In this document: one piece after another, positions 32,540-44,657 of the stretch
How positions within the stretch are numbered: the first letter of the stretch is position 1
Layout: each line of letters starts with the position of its first letter
Assembly (NCBI RefSeq): GCF_036426115.1
Contig: NC_088599.1
Location: 1,736,001 to 1,800,000 of the forward strand
DNA from: Kwoniella botswanensis
Lineage: Eukaryota > Basidiomycota > Tremellomycetes > Tremellales > Cryptococcaceae
Direction: 5' to 3'
DNA length: 64,000 nucleotides
Made by a program: the position numbers and the translations under genes
Notes under the pieces: model-generated
Told to the model about the DNA's origin: nothing
Database searches by the model: none
What the model saw: only the letters and a program-made list of their open reading frames with translations

Positions 32540-33369
32540 CTAAGCTTTGCAGAAGTGAAGAGGGTTGAAAGTATCTGCGATGCTAGACCAGTTGTCCGTC
32601 GACAATATTGCAGGTCTCGAATTGAGCCATAGGCTGTCGTGGTCGATAGACTGTATCTCACCCATATACATAATCGAATGAAGGATGGCCAGGTGATAAG
32701 ATGGGGTGAGCCGAAGAAGATACTTTTTGATTGAATCGATGTTATAAACAGTTCCAACTCGGAAACTTCGACCTTCTTTATACTCATCTTCGAATGCGCT
32801 GGTAGTGATATTTCTCAGAGCATGTATGGCCAATTCCAGATCATCACGTTCCGAAGCTATGACGAGCAGTTCGAACGGTTCATCTTTAGCAGCGTGCATT
32901 AATGTGGACCTTGCTATATCGATGAGGCGATCGCACATGGTGTATTCTACGAAGTCAAGGAGTGATCGAGCTTTGGTGATGGAGACGTCGGGAACGTAGG
33001 GATCGCACACTCCGGCCAGATCGAGGAAGAGTGATATCGTAGAGGAAGGGAAATTGAGATGGATGGGTTCTTCGATTTCTTTGAGACTGATATTTACAGT
33101 TCGAGCAGTGTCTAGTAGATCTTCAAAGAGCTGACTACATCAGACGTAATTACTGGTCAGTGGAAATCTGCAAAGATTGCTAGGCTGATTCCATGGCACT
33201 CAACTTATCTTGTCCTGACCAAGTGATATCTAGAAGCACGAAATTTGACATAATCAGTGGAGGAGATGATGATGATCTCTGCCTGTGGGTCGTTGTGGAC
33301 CGGATGGGGTTCCAAGTCGATATCAACGGCGATCTCGTCGAGGTCAGAAATCCAGGAAACATCGGACAT
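32540..33369 (-). pseudogene. BTB-like copy 11, splice donor lost
   Basis: Exon 1 from ATG 33369: MSDVSWISDLDEIAVDIDLE, then VHNDPQAEIIIISSTDYVKF and RASRYHLVRTR. The family donor position reads AG|ATAAGT instead of AG|GTAAGT; read-through meets TAA in the next codon. Exon 2, from acceptor GATGTAG, is fully open: SQLFEDLLDTARTVN, EPIHLNFPSSTISLFLDLAG, ARSLLDFVEYTMCDRLIDIA, EPFELLVIASERDDLELAIH, YLLRLTPSYHLAILHS, TDNWSSIADTFNPLHFCKA. A single G-to-A change at intron position +1 is the only defect seen. A rare AT-AG splice or another donor cannot be excluded. Confidence 0.65.
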
Positions 33370-33919
33370 GATCACATGAGGATATCGCTTATCTTTTGGA
33401 AAACTCGGTATAGGTTAAAGGTTGTGACAGTAGACCGGGTAAGAAAGAGAGAATAAGAGGAAAGAGAGACAATTGCACATTACAAATCGGCATGAAGGCT
33501 GAGGATTCGCTCGATTTCAGTGGAAAGGCGGTATGTGCATAAATCACAGCTTTGTTGTTTGAGTTAACAGTTACCATAAAGCCCTCAGACTCTCGGAACC
33601 ATCATTACTGATTAGTGTGACGGCAGCACCGTGATCGCGACGAAAAGTTGTGATGAAAGGTTTGGGAGTATTGTTCATCCTTATTCTGATGCAGTAAGTA
33701 GGATGGTAAAGCATCGAAATGGATTCATATGATTGAAGGAAGAAAAGGATACTTCATACAGCTGTAGGCCGTAGCATGGAGCATCAAGGATGACTAGTAT
33801 GGAATGCATATACATGATTACAGTACGTACAATTACTTTTGCCCGTCAACCCTCTGATGATTTACGAGTTCTCCTTTCTCTTCTGCTATTGTCATACTTC
33901 CTCTAGAGCCATGCTCATC

Positions 33920-34733
33920 TTAGCTACCATCATCCTCATCCTCATCCTCATCCTCATCTGTATTCGGACCATCGCTATTATCCGAAGTACTGTCGTCTCT
34001 TGAATTTCCTTCGAATCTTGGTGGGTCGAAACTCTCAGCTATACTAGTCCAGTCGTTCGCCAAAAAAACACCAGGTCTAAGTGAGTCCTACCGAGCCCCT
34101 CGGACTTCTCCAGGAAGCATCATTATTGAGAGGATCTCTGGATTGAAAGAAGTACGAAGACGTTTGAGGTAATCTTGCAATTTGTCCACGGACGCCGGTT
34201 TTAACAGTTGGATACTTAGAATGTTTTTTCCCGTACAACTTGTGAACTTGCTCTGAAGTGATTTTACCTAATGCGAATCTAGCTAGGTCGATGTCATTCC
34301 TATCTGAGGCGATTACCAGCAACTCTAATGGCTTTTCCGCTCCTACTTCCTTCAATGCTGTACGAGCTACTACTGATCAGGTCAAGAAAAGCTGAAATGA
34401 TGGAAGACCTGAAGTCCAGGGGGATTGGTTTTTGAGCTTTTGGTTTTTGATTCTCATGTTCTGGTGCAGGGATATCAAGCAGATCTCTGAAGAATTGACT
34501 GATTAATAGGTCTGTTAGTAAATTTGTCAGGGCCCGATATCTGACACTACTCACCTGGTCTGTACAAGACGAGAACGACTAGCTTTGAATTCGATATTGT
34601 CATAGGAAATGATGGTGATACTGTGCTCTGAATCATGATGAAACGGATGTTGTTTGAGCTTTTTGACGGACGTGTTGTCAGTCGATTGATCTGTCTTCCT
34701 CTTGGAAGGTCTGGTCTGACTTTTGATTGACAT
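33920..34733 (-). pseudogene. BTB-like copy 12, deleted and frameshifted
   Basis: Exon 1 (from 34733) is whole: MSIKSQTRPSKRKTDQ, then FHHDSEHSITIISYDNIEFK and ASRSRLVQTR, donor GTGAGT. Exon 2 opens SQFFRDLLDIPAPE, KPIPLDFRSSIISAFLDLIS, then jumps to ARTALKEVGAEKPLELLVIA. About 45-50 residues holding the Leu/Cys helix are missing and the frame changes. A second frame change lies near YLKRLRTSFNPEILSIMMLP, and a stop follows. The end, ANDWTSIAESFDPPRFEGNS, runs into an acidic Asp/Glu tail. At least three lesions. Confidence 0.7.
33931..33957 (-). repeat. Hexamer repeat coding Asp-Glu
   Basis: Four to five CATCCT-type units in tandem (plus strand), coding D-E repeats in the tail of dead BTB-like copy 12. 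Simple slippage repeat. Confidence 0.8.
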
Positions 34734-35237
34734 GTTGGGATGAGGATGATCGATGCTGGGTGATGTATAGGTGACCTTGAGAGAAGATCAAGTGAAGTCA
34801 CAACAGGCCTTACACTGATGGGATGGAAAGCGCAGTGAGCTAAATTAGGGAAGTTGACATGATACAGCTCACGGATCACTTAGAAATGTGTTCGAGCCGT
34901 TGGCCCTGAGCTCACCAACCCCTGTCTCTGTAGGTCTGGACTGACTGCACTGTTCTATTAATGAGAGGATCTCGTACATGTGTCACTGATCTAAGGTAAT
35001 GCGCTCAATTTAGCTACCAAAGGGCTTATTACACAAGGTCATGCGTAATTTTTGTATTCAACTCACTTCTCACCAACCCCCATCATTCAGCTCGAACTCA
35101 ATCGTCTCACAGTGTCAGAATCCAGCATGTCTACCATTGTCCTTTGTACGAAAATACGACCTTTTCCTCCCGTGTTTTTCGTCTGTACTGACAGTTTTTC
35201 GTACTTGATTTAGTTTCTTCCATATGGACTAAGATTC

Positions 35238-35609
35238 TTAGGAATCCACTGTCCGCCAATGTGGTGGTTTGTTCGAGCTCCTTTCGTAAAGGGCATGATC
35301 AAAGTAAAGATCAGATGGAAGTCGAGCGAAGTGGATCTCGTTTTTGTGATGGAGGTGGAGAGATATCAAGCAGGTCTGTAGAGGATTTGGTGCAAGGAGG
35401 AGTCTCCCTTGTTTAGCGATGAGCAGCCAAACAGTCAAAGGTTCTATGAGACGTGTTTTTACCCACCTTACTCTGCAAAAATGATATCTACTGGCCCGAA
35501 AATCCACTTCATCATTCGAGACTATCACGACATCATCACTGGGATCACAATGGAACTCGTGAAGTCGAGACTTCTTCGCTGATGGTCCCTCAGGAGTCTC
35601 ATCTACCAT
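35238..35609 (-). pseudogene. BTB-like copy 13, truncated
   Basis: Exon 1 from 35609 is whole: MVDETPEGPSAKKSR, FHCDPSDDVVIVSNDEVDFR, ASRYHFCRVR, donor GTGGGT. After an intron the sequence DLLDISPPPSQKRDPL matches the exon 2 opening, then LRLPSDLYFDHALYERSS diverges and stops at 35238. The conserved helices, the S-P-S-W-Q motif and the C-terminus are absent. It marks the edge of the cluster. Confidence 0.65.
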
Positions 35610-38600
35610 AGTTTGTATGTAAACCGTGACCGAGGTGAAATCAAATGAGGAAAGAAAGTGGTGGGCGATTGCCTGTAAGTATGATGTTTAAGTGGGATCT
35701 TTTACTGCTGGGATGTCAGTCCCATCACAAGCTATCAAAGTTCATTTCGATGACCGTTAATATCGGACTTCAAAGAGGTGGGCGATCAGCTCGCCAATAC
35801 TCGGTCAGCTGCTACTTGATTGGCACAAAGACTTGCAGGTCATGCGAGCTCTTACACTGGTCGAGGTCGCGATACAGCGTTACAAATAGCGAGCTGACAG
35901 GCCAGAGGTGACAGTTTCAAGACAATTGTGTTCCATGTTGACTTCCTTTCTTCGAGATTCAAGGAGAGATAGTTGGCTATTCTGCCAGCATGGTAGAAAC
36001 GTATGGAAGAGACCATTCCCGGTGGGAGCGAAAGGCGACCGTCAGGAAACTGTAGGTGGCGATTACTTTCAGTTCATGCAGAACAAAAGAAAAGAACACA
36101 AAGCACGCAAAATTTGACTGTTGGGAAGGACAAACAGATTCCGCCAAGGTACAAAGTATTCATCAGGGTCGGTTTTTTCATTATCGCTTTGACCCTTGTC
36201 CCCGTCTCCAAGAAATGAGTGATCTTTGCTTTGTTTGTGGAGCGAACTACGGATGTCAAGTCTCTTGTGTTGTCATGATGGGTGACAAAGCATCAATTTT
36301 CGCTCAACACAGTCCGGAACAGTAGCGACGATGTCGATGTGGGAATAAGGAAAAGCAAATGCCGTCGCGGTACCTCACAAATACACAATTCAGTCCGCTT
36401 GCAAAGTCCCGCTGATGGTCACCATGATGTCCGCAGCTTGCGAACATTCTCACTCCAGAATGCAATGCACCAACTCCTTCATCGTTTCTTAGATTGCAGT
36501 ACAATCAATCACTCACACACTAAACCCGGTCTATCTGCTCCATACTCTATTCGAAGGAACGAGTTTCCAGACGAAGCCTTACACGTCGTTGGGGGGATGA
36601 CATAAATGAGATTTTCAGGGAAAATCAAGAAAGCGGGATGAGTGGGATCGTAAACCCTAATTGGGGTTGTTTATGACACATGTTTACAGATTTATTCTCC
36701 GACTTTCACACTTCACACAAATAGGCTTTTCATTTTTTCATCTCGGTCGACAGCTTGTCCGAACGATCACAGATAATGCGAATGCCTATCCCGTGACTCG
36801 CTGTCATAACCCTGAACCAATTGCAACTGTCGTCTACACGACATACCAGACTCACGGGCGTCTTCTTATAAGATCTGATGGTGGCGTCTGACATACACGG
36901 TAACAAAGACCAGAAGAAGGATTGTCTATCTCATTGTCTCACCCCAATGGCGTCTAGTGCAAAGGTATGACTGTAATTTGTTTTGTCTTTCAAAAGTTGC
37001 ATGCGTGACCTTTCTTTCATTTAGCTTGGCAGCCAAGATCAAATCGTTCCATCAGACTGTGCAGTCTGAGGGCGATGTATATATGACGCCACGTCTATCG
37101 TTTCATGGGGAACCGGTATTTGAGTAGAACAAGACCAAGCGATACCCGTACGAAGTATAGCTAGGCTTTTCCTAAACTTACCCAAGAGACGTAAGCACTA
37201 AGCCCAGATGAATGTGCGATGCATCTTGCTGGTATTTGCGTGACTTGTTTACCTACTTGCGGCAACCCCCTTTGTCTGGTCTATGGTCTGTGACGTGGAA
37301 TCTATTTATTTACCTGACGAGCTAAACTAGATCAGACACTCGTGTGTCGATCATCACTTTAAGTGTACCAGGGGAGACCTCGAATCTCGAACAGCTCCAA
37401 AATTAGAGTAAGTTAGTCCCTGCACAGGAAATGGTGGATTGATATGTGAAAGAAAATAGAAAAGAATACGGTACGGACGTTCCTGGAACGTCTTGTGGGT
37501 GATGGAGAGCGACCCTTTATCTCGTACTTTAGCATCTCCCCATTGATAGCGACTACGCATACTGTAGCATCGCCTGTCGCAGTTTTGCATGACATCTCTT
37601 CATTTGTCACGAGATTGGATGTACTGTATATCGTATCACACCCCATCTCCCCAAAAAAAGGATTCATCGCATCCGCTATGTTCCCACTTATCAGGTCCCG
37701 ATGAACAATAGGAAGCAGACGTTGTGTAGGCTCTTTGTACGGTAAGTGTGGCCGATGACGCCTCTTTGTACCTTGATCTGTATATGCCGAAAGGAAAGTT
37801 AAAACGGGTGAGAACGAGATTGAGATCGGAACCTTCTTTTTTTGGCTGTTCTACGTTTTCTTTCTTTTCCACGGGCAGGGATGGATGAGGTTGACTCGAT
37901 GAGTGGAATGAGCTTTGAGAAAAGCTAAAAAGCCAATTGGCCAAGCTAGGGAATCTACCCCGCTCCCACTCCGATAAACACACAAATGCAAGGGAATGGG
38001 AAAAGAAAGATCAGTACAGGAAATTAGTAATTCTCCGAAATCTCTCTCTTTGACGTTATACACCCTCCACCGTAATAAGGGTTATCAATCTGACCTACCT
38101 TCGTAAGAAACTAAAAATCAATCTAAGTTACCTTTATGACATTTCACTCTACCCCTGATTGACGTTAGGAGCCGTCTTACGAACTACCAAGTCCCTATCC
38201 TAAATTTTTGTAGATTGATGATATCTGTCACGAACCAAAATATTTTTGGTTTGGGTGGCAAAGCGAAAATGACGACGAGGAATGTGGAAAGTGACGATGA
38301 TATAGCATGCTGTACGATGACTACGATCAAGTTTTCCTTTCTTTGCATCCATCAATTGAATATTTGACACGTCGACAGACACCCCTCACTCCCTATCTAC
38401 CTTGTCCTTCCGAACGACGGGACAAATCAGACAAACGCTTGGATCTGATCTGCGGGGCCTGTGTGATAAGCACAAGCACACCTACGCACCAAGCGATTGT
38501 CTCTTTTCAGAACAATAAGCTTTCAACTCGACCCTCTCCTCTCTCGTACAAGACGGACACAAATCACATACATACACACAATTAGTCCCAAGCTCAGACA

Positions 38601-41170
38601 ACCAGAAAATCCCAGTCAATCAGTTACGTTTACAAAATCCTTTGTTGTCCTCACGTCAATCCTTGGCTCCTTAAACACAGCTTTCGTTATACCGAAGAAG
38701 GTCAGGACAAAAAGACGAATTGTCACCGAGTAATCGATTTTCTTTTGCACGGACCAAGAATCCAGGCTGCGTGAAAAAGCAAGAGGAGGCGTTATAAGGT
38801 TATTTTGCGATTGCGCATCATCGCTTTATTTTTCAAGGATAGATCAAATGGAACGCAAGATAGTCGCATAGGCAAGATTATCAATCATTGACAGTCACGG
38901 CCAAGGGTGTGTGAGAAGTTGGTGAGTGCTTTCACATATTGCTTCATATCCTTTTTGTTCTCTTCGAGATTTATCACGGATCATTATACATCATCACACA
39001 TAAGGAGAAAAGAAGTTGTTTTGAGGAAAGCTATAATTTCAATTATCCAAACCATTCCATCTGATCCTTTCTCGATATAATCCCCTATCCTTCCTTCGTC
39101 ACACGATTTAATCTCTTTCGAAGGAACAAACAGACAAAACCCCCACTCAAGCCTCCTTGAGAAGCACAGTTTTTCTATTGTTGGCATATCGCTCCAACGC
39201 TCAATCTCTGACATTCCATCGCTCACCCTTGATTCTTGGTCCTTGACGCATAGCATAACACCGTTTCGTCACATCACATTTGACGCCACACCTTCGCTTT
39301 TCTTCAATCACAACTGTCGACCGAGCTGTGAAAGATACATCAAAGCTTACCATCACTTTGCGCCCATTCAATCAATTCAGTCCCTTCACCAATCTACCTC
39401 AAATCGAATCCGCTCGTGATTTTGTCGTCAAGGAGATTGATATACACGCCATATGAAGAACAAAAAGGTTTTCTGCTCTTCGTTTCTTCGTATGACTTAG
39501 GTGGACCGAGACATCGTACACACCACAGCCACACCAGACCGGAAACTATCTTAGAACAAGGCACGATCTCACCATCATCCATCAATCAATCGCTTCATTT
39601 TATACCAGGATCATCTTCTGTTTCAGGGTGTTTGATGGGTCTTTTTTTAGGTTACACACATCGTTCACTCCCGCTTCGTTCATCTCTTGCCACAGCCATC
39701 ACACGTCGCACGTAGAAGGAAGGATATCTTTCATACGCACGGTGATACAACTAGGACTGTATCTTGTTGGATTGAATGGAGACGGAAGGAATAACCGAAA
39801 CGAAACATCACAAATCAAAGAACCTTTAGACTAGTTTCATCGCCAGCATCAATCACGATCAGTTGTGACGGTGATCAATTAACGAAAAAGATACCTAAAA
39901 TTTACAGCTTCCGATCAATCAACATCAACATCACAGATACATCAACCAACCTTGTGATACCCCCATTTTCCTCAAATTCGGCGCTATAACCTCGCTGTTC
40001 CGTTTCCTCTCACACGAGATCCCATACTATCTATTTTGAAAAGGTTCATTGAAAGCCAAAGCAAGAACCCTTGTCTCAGATCGTCTCTTCTCAACTTACT
40101 CATCCTTCGTCAACCATCAATTTGCAACGACCGTATCGCCTTACGACCACCATTCATCTCAAGGAAGACGACACCCTATAACATCATAAGATATTATTCA
40201 GACTGAAATATCTTTATCAACCTTCTTCCGTCTTCATCTTTTTCCCATTTTCTGGGATTCATACTTTATCGTCATCCCTACTCTTCTTCGTACAGCTTTG
40301 TCTACTTAACAGCTCGATTTGACACTGATCAGTCGATCTAGTTGGATATCTTCGAACTGCGAAATCATAGGAACAGAAGGAAGATTCACCCCGAATCAAG
40401 TCGTACTAGGATATACGTATTGGATTAGATAAAACAAAGTCCAAGGTGAGTAAAGGTTTCTCCTTATTTATGTTTGAGGTGACTGGTTATCCTACCTATT
40501 TGTCAATCATACCCATATTGGTATCGTTGGGTGATTGAGTGGGAAAGAATGAAACTGTGTTGTGAATGAATTGTCCGAACGGGGAGGAAGGAGTACATAA
40601 TCCCAATTCAAATACAAAGTCGAATCTCATTCGATGTTTTTGCCACCCAACCCAATGTGATCGTAATGGTCGATTCGTCATCTCATCCACACCCATCTCA
40701 CTCATTTCGGCATCTGTCTGATGGATTATTACACGTCACATCTTACATATTCCATCCCTCTGTGCATAGATAACGTATAACGTATAACATATCATAGATA
40801 CAGACACTGACTCATCATGAAACGATCACACAGGTACAACATCACGATCAAGATAAGAGGTTGCAAGTGCGACAGCACACCTGGCCATCACCATCATCAT
40901 CACCGTCCTTCTCGACATTCCGATTGCAGTGGTACATCATCCTTCCCTTCCCTCTCATCTCCTTTCATTATTGAGAATAGCATTATACCTCGATACCTCG
41001 TCAACCAGATTACATCGAACACAATCAGCGAATTTAATCCGATTATTCTGTGTCCGATTCGCCCACTCATCTAGATCCCTTAGCTGTTAACTTGCCACCA
41101 ATCCATATATAACGGTAATTGTCACGCTCAATCGAATCCCATCTCCCTCTACCTTCAGTCTCGTTTCCTC
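35610..41170. other. Long gene-free region upstream of the G1 cyclin gene
   Basis: About 5.5 kb, the longest stretch without a protein gene in this window. All open frames are short and lack paralogues, domains or splice logic. From about 38.5 kb to 40.4 kb the plus strand is pyrimidine-rich with many TC/CA tracts, as in fungal 5' leaders. Parts may be transcribed as a long cyclin leader; 35.6-38 kb shows nothing I recognise. Confidence 0.5.
40446..40833 (+). other. Probable 5'-leader intron of the cyclin gene
   Basis: Donor GTGAGTAA at 40446 follows a pyrimidine- and A-rich leader. A CACTGAC branch-like site lies near 40805 and CACACAG ends at 40833. No coding start precedes it. The length of 388 nt is long for this genome. 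Confidence 0.4.
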
Positions 41171-43596
41171 ATGTGTGTCGATTATCAAAGCTCTTTCCCT
41201 TCCTCTTCGCGTTTGACTCTCTCCTCGACTCCTCCGACGTTACATTTTGATCAATCATCAATAAACGACGGATCGATAAGTGAGCAAGAGACAATACTCG
41301 AATCACCCTCTGACTCCCTTTTCCACGGTTTACCACCTCTTCCTCATCAGCGTTTCGTCAACGTCAACAACGAACAGTATAGACCGCCATCAAACAAGAA
41401 ATTGGGTAAAAGACCGGTATCACCTACTCTCGTCACTCCTCCATTATCACCAACACAATTACCACTGAAGAAAAAGAATAAGATGGATATGCATATGGCT
41501 AAAGCTGGCACGATAGCTGCTCAGTCAGCCTTTCAGACGCCCCTGGCCACTTATGTCGGTAAGTATCAAATTTTTCCCTTCTCTGCTCCGTTCTCTGCGC
41601 CCCTTATTATGCTTCTGCGGTATATTTCCGGGAGCATGAGCTGACGATGGGCTTCTATACAGCTCAAATGGTGGTATGGCTGTGGTACGGCGACTTTGCT
41701 CCTTCAGCTCAACAGCCGCCTTCTTCTCCTTTGTCACATTCTCCCATACCCAACGATCCATTCGAAGTCACTCATTCCTCTTCCTCTCGTATATCAAGTC
41801 TCATGGTTCATCCCTCCGCCGACTTCAGCAAATTTGTTTCACGCATGCTCAGCGTGACATCAGTCTCTCACAGCGTCACGATAATAGCTTTGCTGTATGT
41901 ATACAGGTTGAAGATGAAGAATAAATTCTTCTCTACTCCTGGAAGCGAACAGCGACCATTTATTGCTGGATTGATGTTGGGGAATAAGTATCTTGATGAT
42001 AATACCTATACCAATGCGACGTGGGCGGAGTTAGCTGGGATGTCATTACCCGAAATAAACGTGAGTTACATTTTACTTGTTTTCTCTTCTTCTCCTCTGC
42101 GATTACAGTAGCTAATGTGGACATCATTCTACCAGAAAATGGAAACTGAATTCTTGATCGGTCTCAACTATCAACTTGGTGTACCGGTAGAAGAATATAC
42201 TAGGTGGAAGAATCTCTTAGATGGTTTCATGACCTCTCGAGCTCCATCCAGTGCAATCGGTCGACATATCCGCCAGCTTTCTTCCGGAAAAGCACCAAAT
42301 CCTGCTACCGCCCTCACTACACCTGCTATCGACCCCACACCCTTGTCGATGTATCGTGCCCGATCCGCTTCACCCCGAGCTCTCCCTCCATCTCAAACTG
42401 GCAACTACGTCTTCCCACCAGGACACGAACACGCAAGGAAGAGATCCGCTGTGGAAGCGTACAACCATGATCCTACATCTTCAGCCGCTATCTATGAATC
42501 GCTCAGAATGCCCCCTCGGAAAGCAGCTTTCACTCAACCCTTACAATCTACTCAGCATCTTCAACCTACCCTTTCTGCTGTACGAGCGAGACCCACTCCA
42601 ACTCAGCGGAATCTCGGTTCGTCAACCATCAGATCAAGCTCGCTCAGTAGACAGAATGGAAGGATGGTCTCGGAGAACCATGGATATGGTAGAAGAGGAT
42701 CGGTTGGGCATACCTGCCCTACTCCGTTGGGTCATATCTCGACTCAAGTATCACCCGTCGCCATGGATGTACCGATGTTCTCTGCTGGTCCAGCAGAATG
42801 GGATGGAGGTAGAGCGTTATTGGCTCCGTATGACTGTCAACCTCAGCCTCATCTTGTCCCACCAGAAGTAAGTCGGCTGTCCCTTATATGTTGATTGAAC
42901 CGGGGCGGCGAAGCTGATCCATTTTCACATTAGCATCTGATGTTCTACTCTCTTGCTGCCGAACCTCATCCTGGGGTAGATGGAGCACCTCGAAAAGCGA
43001 TTCTTCGATATCAAGAACCAAACCAGTTCCCTTATCCGGTACAACATACATCTTACATGTCCACCTCATACCCTGTACATTCCGCTTCGGCTACACCTTA
43101 CGCATTTGACGACGTGACAATGTATGATGCCAACAACAGTCCTCAGGCGCCATATCCATCCAGCGCATACCAGTATCCTACACCTGGTACCGTCCCTCAG
43201 ATCCAGGGTCAAGGGATGTACCACCATACCGCCTATCCAACTCAGATGGGATGGTCACCTACGCATGTAATTCCTGAACCTGCTCAATTCGCTAATGCTG
43301 GTCCACCAGGATTCACCTATTTCCCTAATGACATCGACATCACCAACAACCCATCTCAATGGAAATTCCCTCCTGTCGCTTTAGCTTCAGCTTCTACTGT
43401 GCCGACCAATCATAATCAGATGATTGGATTAGGATTGAATACCAACCAGAATTCTATAGGCATGAATGTGGATGGTCAGATGGTTTATACACCACAAGGG
43501 GTGGTGTATTCAACTACAACACCGGTAGATGGAATGATCAACCAGTGGAGCTCAAGGAGTGAATGGTCAAGTCCACTCATCCCTAGATACGAATGA
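41171..43596 (+). CDS. CLN1: G1/S cyclin, Pcl/Cln type
   Basis: Cyclins of this type activate a cyclin-dependent kinase (Cdc28/Cdk1 or Pho85) at G1/S. Exons 41171-41558, 41663-42060, 42136-42867 and 42934-43596. After a Ser/Thr/Pro-rich start, the cyclin box reads AAQSAFQTPLATYV, AQMVVWLWYGDFAP, DFSKFVSRMLSVTSVSHSVT, IIALLYVYRLKMKNKFFSTP, RPFIAGLMLGNKYLDDNTYT, WAELAGMSLPEIN, KMETEFLIGLNYQLGVPVEE. The Lys and Glu expected in the box (K of N-K-Y, E of M-E) are present. The C-terminal half is long, disordered, Tyr/Pro/Gln-rich. The preceding 5.5 kb without genes suggests heavy regulation, as is common for G1 cyclins. Symbol is by analogy with the Cryptococcus G1 cyclin. Confidence 0.82.
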
Positions 43597-44657
43597 GAAA
43601 GAGCAGAAGCAATTAACTTGATCTCATCATCGACGATGACAATCAGACATAATTTCTCTATCGAAGTTCACGACATGAAGTTATTTGGTTTTCTTATTTA
43701 TACACGAGAGACTCCTTCTTTTTGTTCTCTGTTCTTGTGATTTGTACTTGGCCAATAAACTCAGATAGCATTTTCCCAATCGACCCGACATAAGCATTTT
43801 CTTGAGTCCCTTTTTCTTGTATTTTTTTGTATTTATATATGATGTGATATGATAAAAATACATGAGAAGAGAAACATGGTATGAATAATAATATGTACAT
43901 GTGCATTATCAATGGGTCGATCTGCAAGATCCTCCCTCACCTTCCTCTTCCGGAGGTTATGAAACTGTGAAAGGGACGATCCGTCTCACCGTATATATAC
44001 TGTACTATGGTGCTGGTCAATCAAAGGATGGCATGAAACACGTTATGTACAGTCATAGCAAGAGGGTCTAAGCGAAGACCAGTACAGTATTTACTTTACT
44101 CCTTTGTCTTACCCAAGAAGAGCAAGGAGAATGATGTCAGTACAAATCACTCTTGCTTCTCTTTCGCCTTCTTAGGGCGGTGAGGTGGGTTGGGAAATGA
44201 CAAAGAGATGCATGTATACCTTACGTTGGACTTCTTTGTACTTTCATTACCCTTTTCCCTCTTCCAATCCCATGATATAACGGATATATAACTGATAGTT
44301 GAAAGAAACAGGGTTCCTTCTTAATTTCCACTAAAGACTTACACTTACCATCAAACACACACAACATAACGACATAACACACAGACATCAACCGATATAT
44401 ATATATATAGACACAGATCGTCTTCTTAACCCTCTCTCGCCTTGACCCTCTCTTTCACCTTGTTCATCCATCTTCGATTCGCGCTTGACGACCGATCATA
44501 TATAGCACCGGGACGAACGCAGAACGCAGTGGCGGGATTCTTAGTACAATTATACCTTAGCCGGATTAAATAGATTGTGGATTTTTGGCAGCTCGAAACA
44601 TATCTTATCAATTGTATTCTACAGTAATCTGAAGGAAACGATATCAGTAAGAGCAAG
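43597..44657. promoter_or_regulatory. Intergenic, with distal promoter of the Gly/Met-rich gene
   Basis: About 1.06 kb. AT-rich 3' region of the cyclin gene first. A perfect (AT)n run lies at 44395-44409, about 260 nt before the ATG at 44658, and may act as TATA element or be a microsatellite. Confidence 0.45.

Noticed and set aside
33900-33960. Asp/Glu run as a functional acidic tail
   Set aside because: It is a hexamer slippage repeat at the end of a copy with several breaks.
35645-36890. Several overlapping frames of 60-107 codons, one with C-x-x-C (LCFVCGANYGCQ)
   Set aside because: The frames overlap on both strands, none shows family motifs or proper introns, and the Cys pair alone is not enough for a zinc finger.
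40817-41074. Frame MKRSHRYNITIKIRG with a His run as the cyclin start
   Set aside because: Its ATG lies inside a probable 5' intron and the frame does not join the cyclin exons; ATG 41171 fits better.
44395-44409. AT repeat as a transposon end or centromere-like signal
   Set aside because: It is a short simple repeat in a promoter; no inverted ends or target duplication nearby.
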